From Zygnema cylindricum (Eukaryota; Streptophyta; Zygnematophyceae; Zygnematales; Zygnemataceae), in contig JBBHKE010002632.1 in NCBI GenBank assembly GCA_037447655.1, forward strand, positions 1 through 64,000: a stretch of 64,000 nt of DNA, written 5' to 3'. Each line of letters starts with the position of its first letter. Within the stretch, counting starts at the first letter, position 1. Both the position numbers and the translations under genes were made by a program. Shown piece after piece: positions 22,706 to 34,323 of this stretch. The notes under the pieces were generated by a model. That model ran no database searches. It was not told the origin of the DNA and worked only from the letters and a program-made list of their open reading frames with translations.

Positions 22706-24117
22706 ACTCCTACTTTGTACCCCCACAACTGATGCTATATCATGACCAGTACAGTTTATAAAATAATTAAAACTAGCGACAACCTATCTGGATGGAATTG
22801 TATGCATAAACTCGTTTTATGTTGTCCTTGGCCTATTTCAGCCATGGATTACTCACGGAAGACACCTTCAAAGTACCTCAAAACAGCTGTGTTTCAGACA
22901 CCACAGATTACTCCATGATAACAAAAAACTGCTGAAACAGCACCGGTATGCAGTATATCATAAACACTGTAACCTCTCAAAGTAATAGCCAAATGCACCA
23001 AGGCATCTAAAAGATATAAGCTGCAGAGTTTCCCAAAAACATCTGAGAGCTTACCAAACTAACCAGGTAGACTCCTCACAAAATTCTATAGAAACAGCAG
23101 AAAAGGCTGAAACTACATAAACAAATATTTTCTAGGTCATTAAAGATCTCCACAAATTCTCATACAAAGACATCAATCAGGATGATCACACCATCAGGTT
23201 AAAGTTGTTGAAAAACAGTCTGCCATTACTTTGATGAGCTCAATTCTGATGATAAAGTTAACAAAGTCCTACAAGTTTATACTCACAAAGTTTATCTACT
23301 AAGCCCTACACAAATAAAATAGCTACACGTGTAATTAATTACTGTACTCAAATAAAGACAATGTACATCAACGGTACATCTACTATACCGGATGTACGTC
23401 CAAACCCTAATAATGACTTTTATCTAATTTCACAATTGCAACACTAAAAAATATTTCACTGCATACAAATTAATGTTGTTTCAGATATTTAAAAATAGGA
23501 GCCGTACATAAATTGTGTCACTTGCTTAGTCACCAATTTGCTAATCCATCTAAGTGTCCGTACAAGTCAGCTCCGAATTCGCGGATCGCTGTTAGATGTA
23601 AAGTAAATCTTCCCCGTGGACGACACGCGTCCAAATCACTATCCCAATATGGTCCAATTTTGAATCGAGTCCGTCGACTCGATTTGTATCCGCAGTTCAT
23701 TCCTTGTCGTGTATTGTAGCATAGTTCATATACGTCCAGCCGAGTGTTGCTGTGCGGTACGAAACACTTGAGTGCGTACGGCATGTTTTGTCACTTGTGG
23801 TCCCATGTGAATCGCGTCCGTTGACATGATTCGAATCAACGTTCTATACTGATTTTGTACATTACATTTTCCCGATGTCCCGTCCAAACTTCGTCTTTCC
23901 GATTTTGCGAATTTGCTCGTTTGATTTTCGACCCGTGTATGTGAGTGTCGACGCCATTCTAGAATACCTGCAAAGTCCTCATATGCCGACGCGTGTCCAT
24001 GTAGAAGTATGGTACACTCTTTAATCCTTAGACTAGTGTAACACTATTAGGGGTCAGTACTGAAGTGTTTACACCAAAAATATTATAAGTACTAATCCCT
24101 CTCTCATTGACCCATTT
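22706..24117. repeat. 1.41-kb direct repeat, copy 2
   Basis: Second copy of 19284-20695, with the A4 RT end (22706-22819) and an LTR of family D. Confidence 0.95.
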
Positions 24118-24146
24118 CTGAGTATTAAAGCTTTCTAATCACAACA
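22820..24146 (-). repeat. LTR of family D, second full copy
   Basis: 1327 bp, minus strand TGTTGTGATTAG to AAGGACAACA. On its right A4 RT continues at 24147. In the simplest model this is the original 5' LTR side, made into a full LTR by recombination with the 3' LTR. Confidence 0.8.
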
Positions 24147-25440
24147 TTTTCCTCAAGTCTTAACTCATTATCTAAGATCATGACTCCCTCTTCTGAGCTC
24201 CCCTCATTTCCCTCCTTTAAGACCATTGGAGTCGTACAACTATTTGCTTTATCCATTTGAATTTTTTGAAGCATATTTCTTATAGTTTCCTTGTGAGTTA
24301 GTCTAATTGTTTTTTCTCTCTATGCGCCTCCATCTGAATTCCCAAAATATACCTTGCTTCCCCGAAGTCGTGGATTTCAAATCTACTCTTTAGATTTTTT
24401 TTCAATCCATTCATTTTCTCCATTGATTTACTCAAAAAATGTAAATCATCAACATAGATGGCAATGAAAATTATACCTTTTTCGACCTCAAATAGATAGA
24501 TGGAATGATCTGAACTGATTCAGATGTATCCCTAACTCGTCAAAAACTTGTGTAGCTTCTTGTCCTATTGGTGAGGAGCTTGCTTTAGTCCATAAAGAGA
24601 TTTAATCAATCTGCACACCTTACTTTTGTCTCCTTTCTCCACAAATCCTTCCGGCTGTCGCATGAAGATCTCTTCTTCTAATTCTCCGTGTAAGAAAGAG
24701 GGTTTTATGTCCATTTAGCGCACTTCCGTGTCTTTCGCTGCCGCTAGACAAAGTAGAATCCGAACTGAGGGGAATCTAACAACTGGAGCGATGGTCTCCT
24801 CATAATCGATTCCCTCCTTCTAGGTCAACCCCTTTGCCACTAGTTTGGCCTTGTATCGCTCGATAGTGTTATCCAGATTGAGTTTCAACTTAAATACCCT
24901 CTAGGATCCTATCGGCTTTTTGTCTAGAGGAGAATCCACCAATTCCCCTGTCTTTGCTTCCATAATGGAAGCCAACTCATTATCAATGGCTGTCATCCAT
25001 CTATTACGTTCCAGACTATTAATTCTTCCAAGTAAGCCTGGGGTTCGCTCAAATTTGACAGCTTAGTTACCTTGTTTTTCACTTCTCTATTTTAAAGACA
25101 CTTGCTGCTTCTCCTTCTGCCTTAAAACTCTAATGTTGGAATGGAGGGTAATCTCGGATTCCCCTATCCATGAAGTCCATTTCCGGACGTTCATCATCCA
25201 TATCCGGTATTTCCTTGTTTTCTTCCTCGGTTTGAATCGCAAACTATGATTCCAAGAGAGGGTCACTCTCGGTCAGATTTTTCTCTTCCTCTGCAAGGCC
25301 AGGCTGGACCGAAGTTTTATTAGAAGAATCCAAATCTAACTCATTGTCGGATTCAATTCTAATCTTTACCGGTTTAGTGCATTTAAAGGGATCTGTGGAC
25401 TTTCCTTCATCCATAACTACCAAGTGTTTTACTAGAATGA
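24147..25440 (-). pseudogene. A4 reverse transcriptase and linker remnant
   Basis: The minus strand shows an intact Y-V-D-D (about 24445), the thumb block T-T-P-M-V-L-K near 24235, I-D-Y-E-E-T and A-K-G-L-T in the fingers, and the linker with acidic residues near 25150-25440. Stops (for example near 24525 and 24905) break it. Confidence 0.75.
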
Positions 25441-26085
25441 TGTCTTCTCTTCCTAGATCATAAACTCCATATCCTTTTACATCTTTTTCATACCCAAGTA
25501 GGTATCCCGGCTCTCCCCTTTAATCAAACTTCCAATCAGATTTTTTTTGTGTTTAGACTAAACACTTGACTTTGGAACACCTTTTAGTGTGAAATATTAG
25601 GTTTTCTCTCGGTCCATCTTTCATAAGATGTTTGTCCTTTTACCGCCGAGGTAAGGACTCTATTTTTGAGATAGTTAGCACAATTTATAGTTTCTGCCCA
25701 AAAACATTTTCTTATCTTTTTATCCAACAACACACAACGGAAATTATCTCTTAATGTCCGATTAAATCTCTCGGCTAAACTGTTTTGTTCTAGATTCTTT
25801 GGAAAAGTTTTTAGGTGTTGAACCCCTTCCTCTTCAAGAACTCCTCAAACTCATAAGAAGTGTATTTCCCCCCATTATCACTCCTCACCCTCTTTATGGG
25901 TGTCTCATGAAGCTTTTCACTCCATGCTTTGTATTCCTTAAAGTAAGGCGAAGCCTTAGATTTGTTTTTCAAGAAATACACAATAGAATATCTAGAACAA
26001 TCATCAAAGATAGTAAGTATAAATCTTTTCCCTCCAACTGATGGCACTTTGGCTAGTCCCCACATGTTAGTACTAAAACATGTAG
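25441..26085 (-). pseudogene. A4 integrase remnant
   Basis: The integrase core at 25811-26085 reads F-I-L-T-I-F-D-D-C-S-R-Y, then K-A-W-S-E-K-L-H-E-T and R-S-D-N-G-G-K-Y, so the Asp residues of the first two catalytic positions are present. It breaks off at about 26085, just upstream of M-W-G, where family F sequence begins. Confidence 0.8.
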
Positions 26086-27107
26086 ATGTACGAAATTGTT
26101 CAAATCGTACGCCGTCGCGTTTTTTTGACATCTGCGTATGCCGGAAAATATTTACGCAATTATATATTATTATATTTTCTGTACTTTTAAATTTAAAAAT
26201 GTACGAAATAGTACAGATCTGACAGTCCGTACACCACACTATTTAAAAGGACACTAAATTACAGTTATGAACCGTATTGAGCGGGGTACCTCAAATAACG
26301 TGCAAAAACATTTAGCGTACTTTATTCTATTTGAGAATTTGCCCCAAAAAAAGGGGTACCCCAATTAGCGTCATGTACGCTAACAGCGATTCACGGTGTA
26401 GCGTTCAGTACTCAAATTTTTTTTTTTAGTTTTTGAACTCTAATTTTTTTATTACTCTAATTACGATTCACGGTGTAGAGTTATATACGCTACACCACGA
26501 ATCGTAATTAGAGTAATGAAAAAATTAGAGTAATAAAACAAAAAAAAACAATTAGAGTTATGTAGGCTAATTTAGGTGATAGAGATTTTTTCAATTATGA
26601 AGTTTACTCTAATTTATTTAGGTATTCTATATTGGGTAATGTCGGCGATAATTATGTGCGCGATAATTATGAACTGACGTACAACATCTGTCACTCCGGT
26701 ATATGTCGACGTCATTGTGACGTTAAAAATATTTGTCACGCTGAATATCATTTCCGTCGGATTTTTTTCGATGTGAATGAGTCTTTTTGTTTAGTGCGGT
26801 TTCACGTGCAGGCGTGATTCTACTAAATCGTTATTAGTACCTTTTTACTTAAAAAAATACAATATTGCACAGTCCGACGTCGTCTGTATTCCACACTATT
26901 TAAAACGATCCTATAATAAAAAAATTTACGCTAATTAAACCTCACCTAAATTATAAAAATGAAAAAATTAGAATCGTTTACTCTATTTGATGTGATAGAG
27001 TCAAAATTTTGAGCGACCAAATTAGAGTAGTTTACTCTAATTACGATTCGCGGTGTAATTCTGTAACCCCAAATTTTGACTTTATCACCATAAATATAGT
27101 ACATTAA
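26086..27107. repeat. Family F inverted-repeat-rich element, left part
   Basis: AT-rich sequence with repeated 'gattcacggtgtag' words, 'ccacactatttaaa' words and a long hairpin (26437-26531). The same words occur at 56200-57315. B2 sits inside it: the left edge 'catcaccataaatatag' and the right edge 'aataacactat' at 33264 line up with a continuous stretch of the unit at 57111-57315. Probably a non-autonomous DNA element; no coding seen. Confidence 0.6.
26437..26531. repeat. 42-bp inverted repeat (hairpin)
   Basis: Arms 26437-26478 and 26490-26531 pair at 39 of 42 positions around an 11-base loop. The inner ends read CACGGTGTAG and CTACACCACG, the terminal words of the F units near 57 kb, so two F ends may lie head to head here. 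Confidence 0.85.
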
Positions 27108-28094
27108 TTTTGAAATTGGAAATCTTTACTCAGTAGATAGAGCTGTGAGGAGGAATTAAAGACTTAGAATATTTTGGGAAATGAAAACCTGTAATACTTC
27201 CCTCAAATAGTGTTACAGTAATAGAAGACTAAGATAGTGTACTGTACGGCCAGCTGAACACTCGTCGGCAGGAAAAAGGTGTTGCAGGTTTCACGGAGTA
27301 GCGCCTATGACCAGTTACACATGTCGGGAGATTAACGAGCGGATTGATGAAATCGGACGAAAATAATGCAAACCCCATATCTGGAAAAGTATGGTACGCT
27401 CAACCAAAAAAGGCTGTTGATTAATATCCAATTGACGTACGCGATTCAGAAATGACCACAAATGACGAAGCACACTTGGACGGTATCAGGTGTTTCGTAC
27501 TACAGGATAACAGTCAGCCGAATGCTATAGACCACTGCTGACTAAGCGCCAAGAACATTTAATGTACAGCTTTGTATTTGTAAATATGTGGAAAAAAGGT
27601 TTTGTAGTTTAGCTAATTTAAAATAGTCTCTCACTATTCTGATTTAGAGAAAAGGCAAAATTAGGTTTTGGAAGTACTCTTAGAATAGTAAGTACAGTTT
27701 TAGTACTTTGTCGTAGCATAAAACAGTACTATAGTACAATCACTTAAATTAGTGTGACCAGTAGATACTCACTGAGAGTATATAGTTTAGGACTTAGACA
27801 AATTGTGATTATCCAAGTCTTGGGATATTGATCTACTAAGGCAGTTTTTGTGAAACTGCAGTGTGAATATCTTATGGTTGGCTGGATCGATTGAGTTTAA
27901 TCTTTGTAGAGTTATTTTACACTCTGCTTACTACTGTTATGAAGAATTTAAGTCTGCATAGATCACTTAGTTGCATTCTATCACACCTTAAAGTTGGTTG
28001 TTGAGTAGGGTGCTTCTTTGCTTCTGCTTTAAATGTCTACTTCCACTACTATTGCTTCTGCCTCTCCACCTGCTACTATGGTTGTAGAACAACA
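27108..28094 (+). repeat. 5' LTR of B2
   Basis: 987 bp. The end GAACAACA is followed at once by the primer site. The ATG at 28033 opens the gag frame 62 bp before the LTR end; the LTR ends within codon 21. Confidence 0.9.
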
Positions 28095-28860
28095 GGTTAT
28101 GGGCCTTTCATCAACAATTCCCATATTCAATGGCCAAAAGTATGCATACTGGGCGGCGATGGTTGAATTCACATTTGAAACTGCTGATCTATATGGGGTC
28201 TTGGATGGTACTTTAAGTGAAACAGATGCGAGCTGGGCGAAGAAAAACTCACTGGCGCGAAACAATCTGATTCTCAGCATCTCCAAGAATTTGGTCATGT
28301 CTCGCCTCAAAATGAAGAAAGCAAAAGAATTATGGGAATCACTAAAAACTGCTTTTGAGAAATCTAATGTCAAGGGGAACTTCTGGTGGCTGGACAAAAT
28401 CTGGGACTATAAATACTCCGGGGGGAGTATGGTGGAATATTGTGATAACTTTTGTGCTCTAATTGATGCACATTCGTCTGTGGCTCATTTCTTGAGTTGT
28501 GGCTCATTTCTTGAGTTCCAGCAGGCAGCTCTACTTGTTAGGGGACTCCCTAGTAATATGAAAGGAGTGTCTTTCCAGCTGAAAACTCATGATAAATCTA
28601 GCTGGACATTTCAGTTAGTTTACAATCTAATCTTTGAGGAAGAAGCAACTACTAAAATACTTCATGGAGAGAGAAAGGTAGAAGCTTTGAACACAGATTT
28701 TGACAGAAAAACTTTACTTTATCATAAAAGTAATCACGATAGGAATCAGAGTTTGAATCAATATAACAATAGACCAAATAGACAATCTACTACTTGCTTT
28801 TACTGCTCTAAAAAGGGACATGGATACAAGTAGTGTTCGAAGCTGAAAAAGGCAAATGAA
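28033..28860 (+). pseudogene. B2 gag (one stop in zinc knuckle)
   Basis: Open from the LTR-borne ATG for 266 codons. The N-terminus M-S-T-S-T-T-I-A to V-V-E-Q-Q is LTR-coded. The UBN2-like body contains F-N-G-Q-K-Y-A-Y-W, W-A-K-K-N-S, and K-I-W-D-Y-K-Y. An internal repeat 'tggctcatttcttgagtt' (28480-28518) adds residues. The zinc knuckle C-F-Y-C-S-K-K-G-H-G-Y-K is followed by TAG and then the last Cys. Apart from this stop the frame would be nearly complete. Homologous to gag of B1 and C. Confidence 0.88.
28095..28105 (+). promoter_or_regulatory. Primer-binding site of B2
   Basis: GGTTATGGGCC matches the complement of the initiator tRNA-Met anticodon arm over all 11 bases. It also lies inside the gag frame, giving Q-V-M-G-L. 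Confidence 0.7.
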
Positions 28861-28971
28861 ACAGGCCTATATCGTCCAGGCTGGCAGCAGAGCCCATATC
28901 ATAAGATATTTTTTGGACACTCTTTTCGGGGAATTGCTCTCTTCTCAGGTTTTGCAACTGAAAAAGATCCC

Positions 28972-30364
28972 TTGTCTTACACTGAAGGTGAAGAAGCAGA
29001 ATTATTTGCAATGGTGGCAGCTATGGAAGGTCAAAGAGATATAGGATGGATCATGGATAGAGGAGCTTCGACACACATGTGTTGGAACAAATCAATTTTT
29101 TCCAGCCTCAAGGCGACACCTCCTAAGAACATCTACTATGCCTGTGGCATGAGTGTGCAAACTTCAGCACACGGTGATGTATCTTTAATGGTAGATGTGG
29201 GGGGAAAGTCGGTAGAAAGAACTCTCCACAATGTGTTATATGTACCTGAGTTCAAAAAGAATCTTTTTTCTACTTCTTTGGTAGAGAGCAAAGGCTTTGA
29301 TGTAATTCTCAAACAAGGCAGACAGGTTGTTAAAAAGCTTGATAAAGTCGCACTGATAGGAACTAGAGATGCAAGCAAGATGTATAGGATGGATATGGCT
29401 GAATACAAAGAAAATGATGTTCTCTATTCCAGTGTATCATCTGTAAATGAGTTATGGCATAAAAGATTAGGCCATATCAATTATGATAACTTGCAAAAGA
29501 TGGTGAATTCATGAAAGGTTGAGGGTGTCTCTCTTACTTCTCAACCTGTGAAATCATGTGATGGTTGCTCACTTGGAAAGATCCACAAATTACCTTTTCC
29601 ACAACAATTTGACCACAGATCGGACAAAGTTCTACAACTTATCCACTCGGATGTTCTCGGTCCATCACAGGTTCCATCAGCAAGAGGTGTCCACTATATG
29701 GTTACATTCACTTATGACTACTCGAGGTTCACAAGAGTCTACTTCATGCAGCACAAGAGTGAAGTGTTTACACACTTCAAGCACTACAAGGCATGGGCAG
29801 AAAAGCTGCACGGAGTTCAATCTTGGCGCTAACATCGGACAACGGAGGAGAATATACTTCAAATGAGTTCGAACAGTTTCTCCTCCAGGAAGGTATCAGT
29901 TATAACTTGACAGTTCCGTACACATTGGAACAGAATGGTGTTTCTGAATGACTAAATCGAACTGTCATAGAAAATGCTAGGTCCATGCTTGCAGACAAAG
30001 GTTTAGATTTGAAATTCTGGGCTGAACACTCAATTGTGCGGTCTATATTAAAAACAGAGTTGCATCTAGATCGGTTAAGACTACACCTTATGAACTCTAG
30101 ACACGCATGAAACTAGATGTTAGTCACTTTAGAGTATTTGGCAGCAAATGTTTTGTCTTAGACACATCGAAGACTAGGTGGAAAATGGAAGCTAAGGGCT
30201 TACCTTGGATCTTTGTGGGATATGATGACAATGCAAAGGGTTATAGGGTAAATGTCTTAGTGAAGAAGAAACTCATTCTATGTAGAAATATACTGTTGAA
30301 AGATGAACAAGATTCGATTGATCTGTTCAGAAAAACAGAAAGTGAACAAACAGGAAAAGTATAG
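28972..30364 (+). pseudogene. B2 protease and integrase remnant
   Basis: The protease motif is D-R-G-A-S (Thr lost) at about 29055. The GAG-pre-integrase L-W-H-K-R-L-G-H lies near 29455, with a TGA at about 29513. The zinc-binding and core part starts at 29548 (C-D-G-C-S-L-G-K), with Y-M-V-T-F-T-Y-D-Y-S where D-D is usual. A deletion at about 29820 shifts the frame before S-D-N-G-G-E-Y. A stop follows near 29950, then the C-terminal block V-S-H-F-R-V-F-G-S. Confidence 0.85.
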
Positions 30365-30370
30365 GAGTAT

Positions 30371-31430
30371 GTGATCTTTCAGCATACTCAACCTGTTTAT
30401 TTTCAGTCACAATCACCGGCTACAACTACATCTCCACAGATCCCTCTACCAGATGCAGCGCCGGCTGCAGAACCAGATTCGGCACCAACATCTACACCAC
30501 TTCCTACACATGTGGAATCAGCAAATCAAGATCCAGTTTCGTCACCTGCATCAGCTCAGAACAGGAAAACAAAAAGCAGGTTGCCGACAATTTCAGCCTC
30601 AGAATTTCCGGAGGGAAGAAGAACCAGCACCCATCTGCAAGCAAGCTCACATTTTGCTTTCTCCGCAGCTACAACATTAGCGTTAACAATTCAGGAAGCC
30701 TTCTCATCACCGGAGAGAAATCACGGGATCGAGGCGGTAAACGACAAAATGAAGTCCATCATGGAGGCGCAGACATGGGAGCTAGTGGATCTTCCTCCGG
30801 ACAAGAAAGCCATCGGCAGCAAATGGGTGTTCAAAGTGAAACTCAACCCGGACAACACCATCAAAAGGTACAAGGCCAGACTTGTGGCCAAAGGTTACAA
30901 TCAGAAAGAAGGTATTGATTTTGAGGATACCTTCTCTCTTGTTGTCAGATTTCCCACTCTTATAATCTTACAAAGCTTGGTTGCTATTGAAAACATGGAA
31001 GTCTACCAGATAGACGTTAAGACTACCTTCGTGCATAGAGAGTTAGAAGAAACCATTTACATGAAACAACCGGAGATGTACGCAGAGAAAGGGAAACAAA
31101 ACTTACTCTGTAAACTAATAAAATCTTTGTATGGGCTGAAACAAGCCCTCAAACAATAGATTTTAAAACTCTTTGAATTTCTTACTGGACTAGGATTTCA
31201 AAGGATTAATTCAAATCACTCAGTGTATGACCTACAAGGGGAAGATGGAATTCTTTATATTGCAGTATATGTGGATGACTTGCTTTTACTAAGCAAGTGT
31301 ATGGATGAGATAAATCAAATTAATGTTGCTTTAATGTCAAAGTTCGAGATGAAGGACCTTGGTGAATCTAAGTAAATCTTAGGAATACATGTATAGAGAG
31401 ACACAAACAAAAAACTCATTATTTTAACCC
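30371..31430 (+). pseudogene. B2 linker and reverse transcriptase
   Basis: A 262-codon open stretch (to 31159) covers a Pro/Thr/Ala-rich linker, S-E-F-P-E-G-R-R, the RT entry block [11 protein letters not shown] and R-L-V-A-K-G-Y-N-Q-K-E-G. After a TAG the frame continues with an intact catalytic Y-V-D-D at 31268-31279, then further stops near 31372 and 31395. Confidence 0.85.
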
Positions 31431-32252
31431 AAAAAGAAACAATAGGTAATATGCTGAAAAAAATGAAATGAAAGATGGAAAAGGATTTGTAACTCTCATG
31501 GAATTTAGACAAAAGCTTGATGGAGGTGAGTCAGACTCAGGCATAATGGTTAGTGAGAGCCTAAAGTCAAGGGAGGAAGAGTTTATGGCTTCAAAGCCGT
31601 ATAGACACGTACTAGGAAGTCTCATATACTTCATGATTTGTACAAGACCTGACATTGAAACTCCCTTAGGAGTCCTTAGTAGATGTTTGCAGAATCCTAA
31701 GAGGGCAGATTGGGAAGTTGCAAAAAGAGTTTTGAGATACGTCGTAAAGACTTGAGATCTTAAGCTGATACTCCGAGGAGGAGAAGTGAAAATGCAGACT
31801 TGGAGTGACGCCATCTATAGGGATATGCCAAGCCAGAAATCCACAACCGGCTTCGTCCTAAAGATCGGAGATGGAACTTGTTGTTGCAGCAGCAAGCAGT
31901 AAAAGGTTACAGCACAGTCTACAATGAAGTCAGAGTACATGGCAAAAGCTTCTGCACTCAAAGAACTCTTGTGGGTTAAGTCCATTTTGCAGGAACTAGG
32001 ATACATGCAGACAGGTCCATAGATTATTTGGTGTGACAACCAGGCAGCCATTGCTTTTGCTACTAACACGAGTAATCATTTTAAGAGCAAGCACATGGAT
32101 GTTAGACTTCGTTTTGTGAGAGAAAATGTGTTTGCAAGAGTGTAAAAATTGTGTTATTTACCGGATGAGAAAATGGTTGCTGACATGCTAACCAAACCCC
32201 TCCTTGCTCCTAAGTTGCAATTTTGTAGAAAAGCTATTGGGCTGAGTGGGTA
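31431..32252 (+). pseudogene. B2 RT end and RNase H remnant
   Basis: Thumb region and S-L-I-Y-F-M-I-C-T-R-P-D at about 31620. The RNase H block W-S-D-A is at 31802, the E-S/K-S-E-Y-M-A block at about 31925, C-D-N-Q-A-A-I-A near 32035, and M-V-A-D-M-L-T-K-P-L at 32173. Stops lie at about 31753, 31900 and 32020. The purine tract follows at 32262. Confidence 0.8.
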
Positions 32253-32261
32253 ACTGAGTCT

Positions 32262-32276
32262 AAAGATTTAGGGGAG
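32262..32276 (+). promoter_or_regulatory. Polypurine tract of B2
   Basis: AAAGATTTAGGGGAG, identical to the B1 tract, ends where the 3' LTR begins. Confidence 0.8.
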
Positions 32277-33263
32277 AGTTGAAATTGGAAATCTTTACTC
32301 AGTAGATAGAGCTGTGAGGAGGAATTTAAAGACTTCAAATATTTTGGGAAATGAAAACTTGTAATACTTACCTCAAATAGTGTTACAGTAAAAGACGACT
32401 AAGATAGTGTATTGTGCGGCGAGCTAGACACGCGTCGGCAGGAAAAGGGTGTTACAAGTTTCACGTAGTAGCGACGATGACCAGTTACACGTGTCGGGAG
32501 ATGAACGAGCAGATTGATGAAATTGAACGAAAGGAATGCAAACCGCATATCTAGAAAAGTATGGTACGGTCAACCAAGAAAGGCCGTTGATTGACATTGA
32601 ATTAACAGACGCGACTCAGAAAGAACCACAAATGACAAAACACACTTGGACTATATCAGGTGGTTGTACTACACGACAACAGTCAGCCGAATACTATGGA
32701 CCACTGCTGACTAAGCGCCAAGAACAGTTAATGTACGGCCTTCTATTTGTAAATATCTGGAAACAAGGTTTTGTAGTTTAGCTAATTTATAATAGTGTCG
32801 CACTATTCTGATTTAGAGAAAAGGCAAAATTAGGTTTTGGAAGTACTCTTAGAATAGTAATTATAGTTTTAGTACTTTGTCGTTGCATAGAATAGTACTG
32901 TAATACAGTCACTTAAATTAGTGTGACCAGTAGATACTCACGTTGAGTATATAGTTTAGGACTTAGACAAATTATGTCTATCCAAGTCTTAAGATACTAA
33001 TCAACTAAGGCAGTTTTTGTGAATATGCAGTGTGAATATTTTATGGTTGGCTAGATCAATTGAGTTAGATCTTTGTAGAGTGATTCTACACTGTGGTTAC
33101 TATTGTTTTGTAGAATTTGAGTCTGCATAGATCTAGGAATTGCATTCTATCACATCTTGAAGTTGGTTGTTGAGTAGGGTGTTTGTTAGCTTCTGCTTTA
33201 AATGTATACTTCCACTTCAACTGCTTCTAGCTCACCTCCTGCTACTATGGTTGTAGAACAACA
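32277..33263 (+). repeat. 3' LTR of B2
   Basis: 987 bp, the same length as the 5' LTR. It keeps an ATG (33214) and the in-frame coding end M-Y-T-S-T-S-T-A to V-V-E-Q-Q. The ATG therefore points into flanking sequence. Confidence 0.9.
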
Positions 33264-33289
33264 AATAACACTATAGAAAAACATCTCAT

Positions 33290-34140
33290 ACTTAGAAATG
33301 TGTCCTAGTCCATAACTATCACTCTTTTAAATCTAACGAAGTCTTCAGAAATAGGGAATCAGTAAGACAGATTTATAAGAGTGAGACTATACAGAGGCAG
33401 CAATTAGTAAAACATAAAATAGGGGCCTATGTTTATAAAGGCGGCAACATGATAGAGTTTTGCAATGATATTGCTGCGTTATATGTTGAGCTTGCTAGTG
33501 CAGGATATGTAGAATATGAGGAGGGAAAGATTAACACACTAATCTTGAAACTCCTAGATGAGTACAAAAACATCATTAACCTTATGCATGAAATATATGG
33601 CTCCTCATAGACTTGGAGCATTACCATGGGGATAATTCTTGTGAGGGAAAGCACTTTGGAGCTTCGTAGGGGAAGTAACACGGTGAATGCACTAACAGCT
33701 AGTGGTGACTGGCGGAAGCGTGATGAGAGGATCGGCGGTGATTAGCGGAAGCGTGATGAGAGAAAGAAAGACAAAGGTAAACCTTATCCGAATTTTGGTG
33801 GAAATAGAGGGAGAGGAAAAGAAAGGGGAGCTTTGAAAAAAGGGGTTTGCATCCTTTGTAGGGAGTCGGGTCACTATATGGAGGAATGTCTTTGTTTAGA
33901 AGAAACTAGAAATTGGAACAAGGGGAAGAGGAGAAAGAGGATGAAGATTTTTTGGAGCTTGTCGGCATTGGTAATATGGGGAAGAAAGAAAAGCACACAG
34001 AAATTCCACAGAAGCAACAGTGCGTTTTTGGAGGTTTAAGGGAATTAAAGAGAGAGGAGAAGCTTGAGGGAGTTCAAATTATTGAGGATAGTTTCATATA
34101 TATTTTGGAAATAGAAAACTGGTTGGAAAAGGAGACTTAA
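33290..34140 (+). pseudogene. A6 gag with intact zinc knuckle
   Basis: Begins with L-R-N-V-S, resembling the start of A1 gag (N-F-V-L-R-N-L), has several early stops, then an open stretch with I-E-F-C-N-D-I and a basic region. An intact CX2CX4HX4C knuckle, C-I-L-C-R-E-S-G-H-Y-M-E-E-C, lies at about 33849-33890. An acidic tail follows. Confidence 0.75.
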
Positions 34141-34323
34141 ACGGATTGCGAGGAAAGGGGAGAAGTAAATCTAAAAGGGGCTCTAACGGATAGGGGAAAA
34201 GAGGAATATTTGATTAAAAGTTTAAGGGAGGAGAAATATATTTTGGGAATAAAAATAGAAAGTGATAGTGGAAAGAATTTTGTGTGAGAGAGTGGGGGAA
34301 GTTCAGAAAATGGGGTAATTATC

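Larger units (their letters stand above)
17717..26085 (-). mobile_element. Copia element A4, interrupted
   Basis: Minus-strand family A element: LTR 17717-18645, RNase H and RT end 18646-19397, then RT, linker and integrase at 24147-26085. Between the two coding halves lie element D and a 1.4-kb direct repeat. The RT reading resumes across the gap (E-L-R-L-E-E-N at 24150, then E-F-M-H-T-I-P at 19390 or 22812). The 5' side is cut by family F at about 26085. Confidence 0.8.
27108..33263 (+). mobile_element. Copia element B2, complete and least decayed
   Basis: 6156-bp plus-strand element with two 987-bp LTRs, primer site, full gag-pol order, purine tract and flanks ATTAA (27103-27107) / AATAA (33264-33268), one mismatch in 5. 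The LTRs differ at roughly one position in ten over the first 300 bp by eye, so it is not recent. All pol domains are recognisable but broken by several stops and small indels. Confidence 0.92.
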
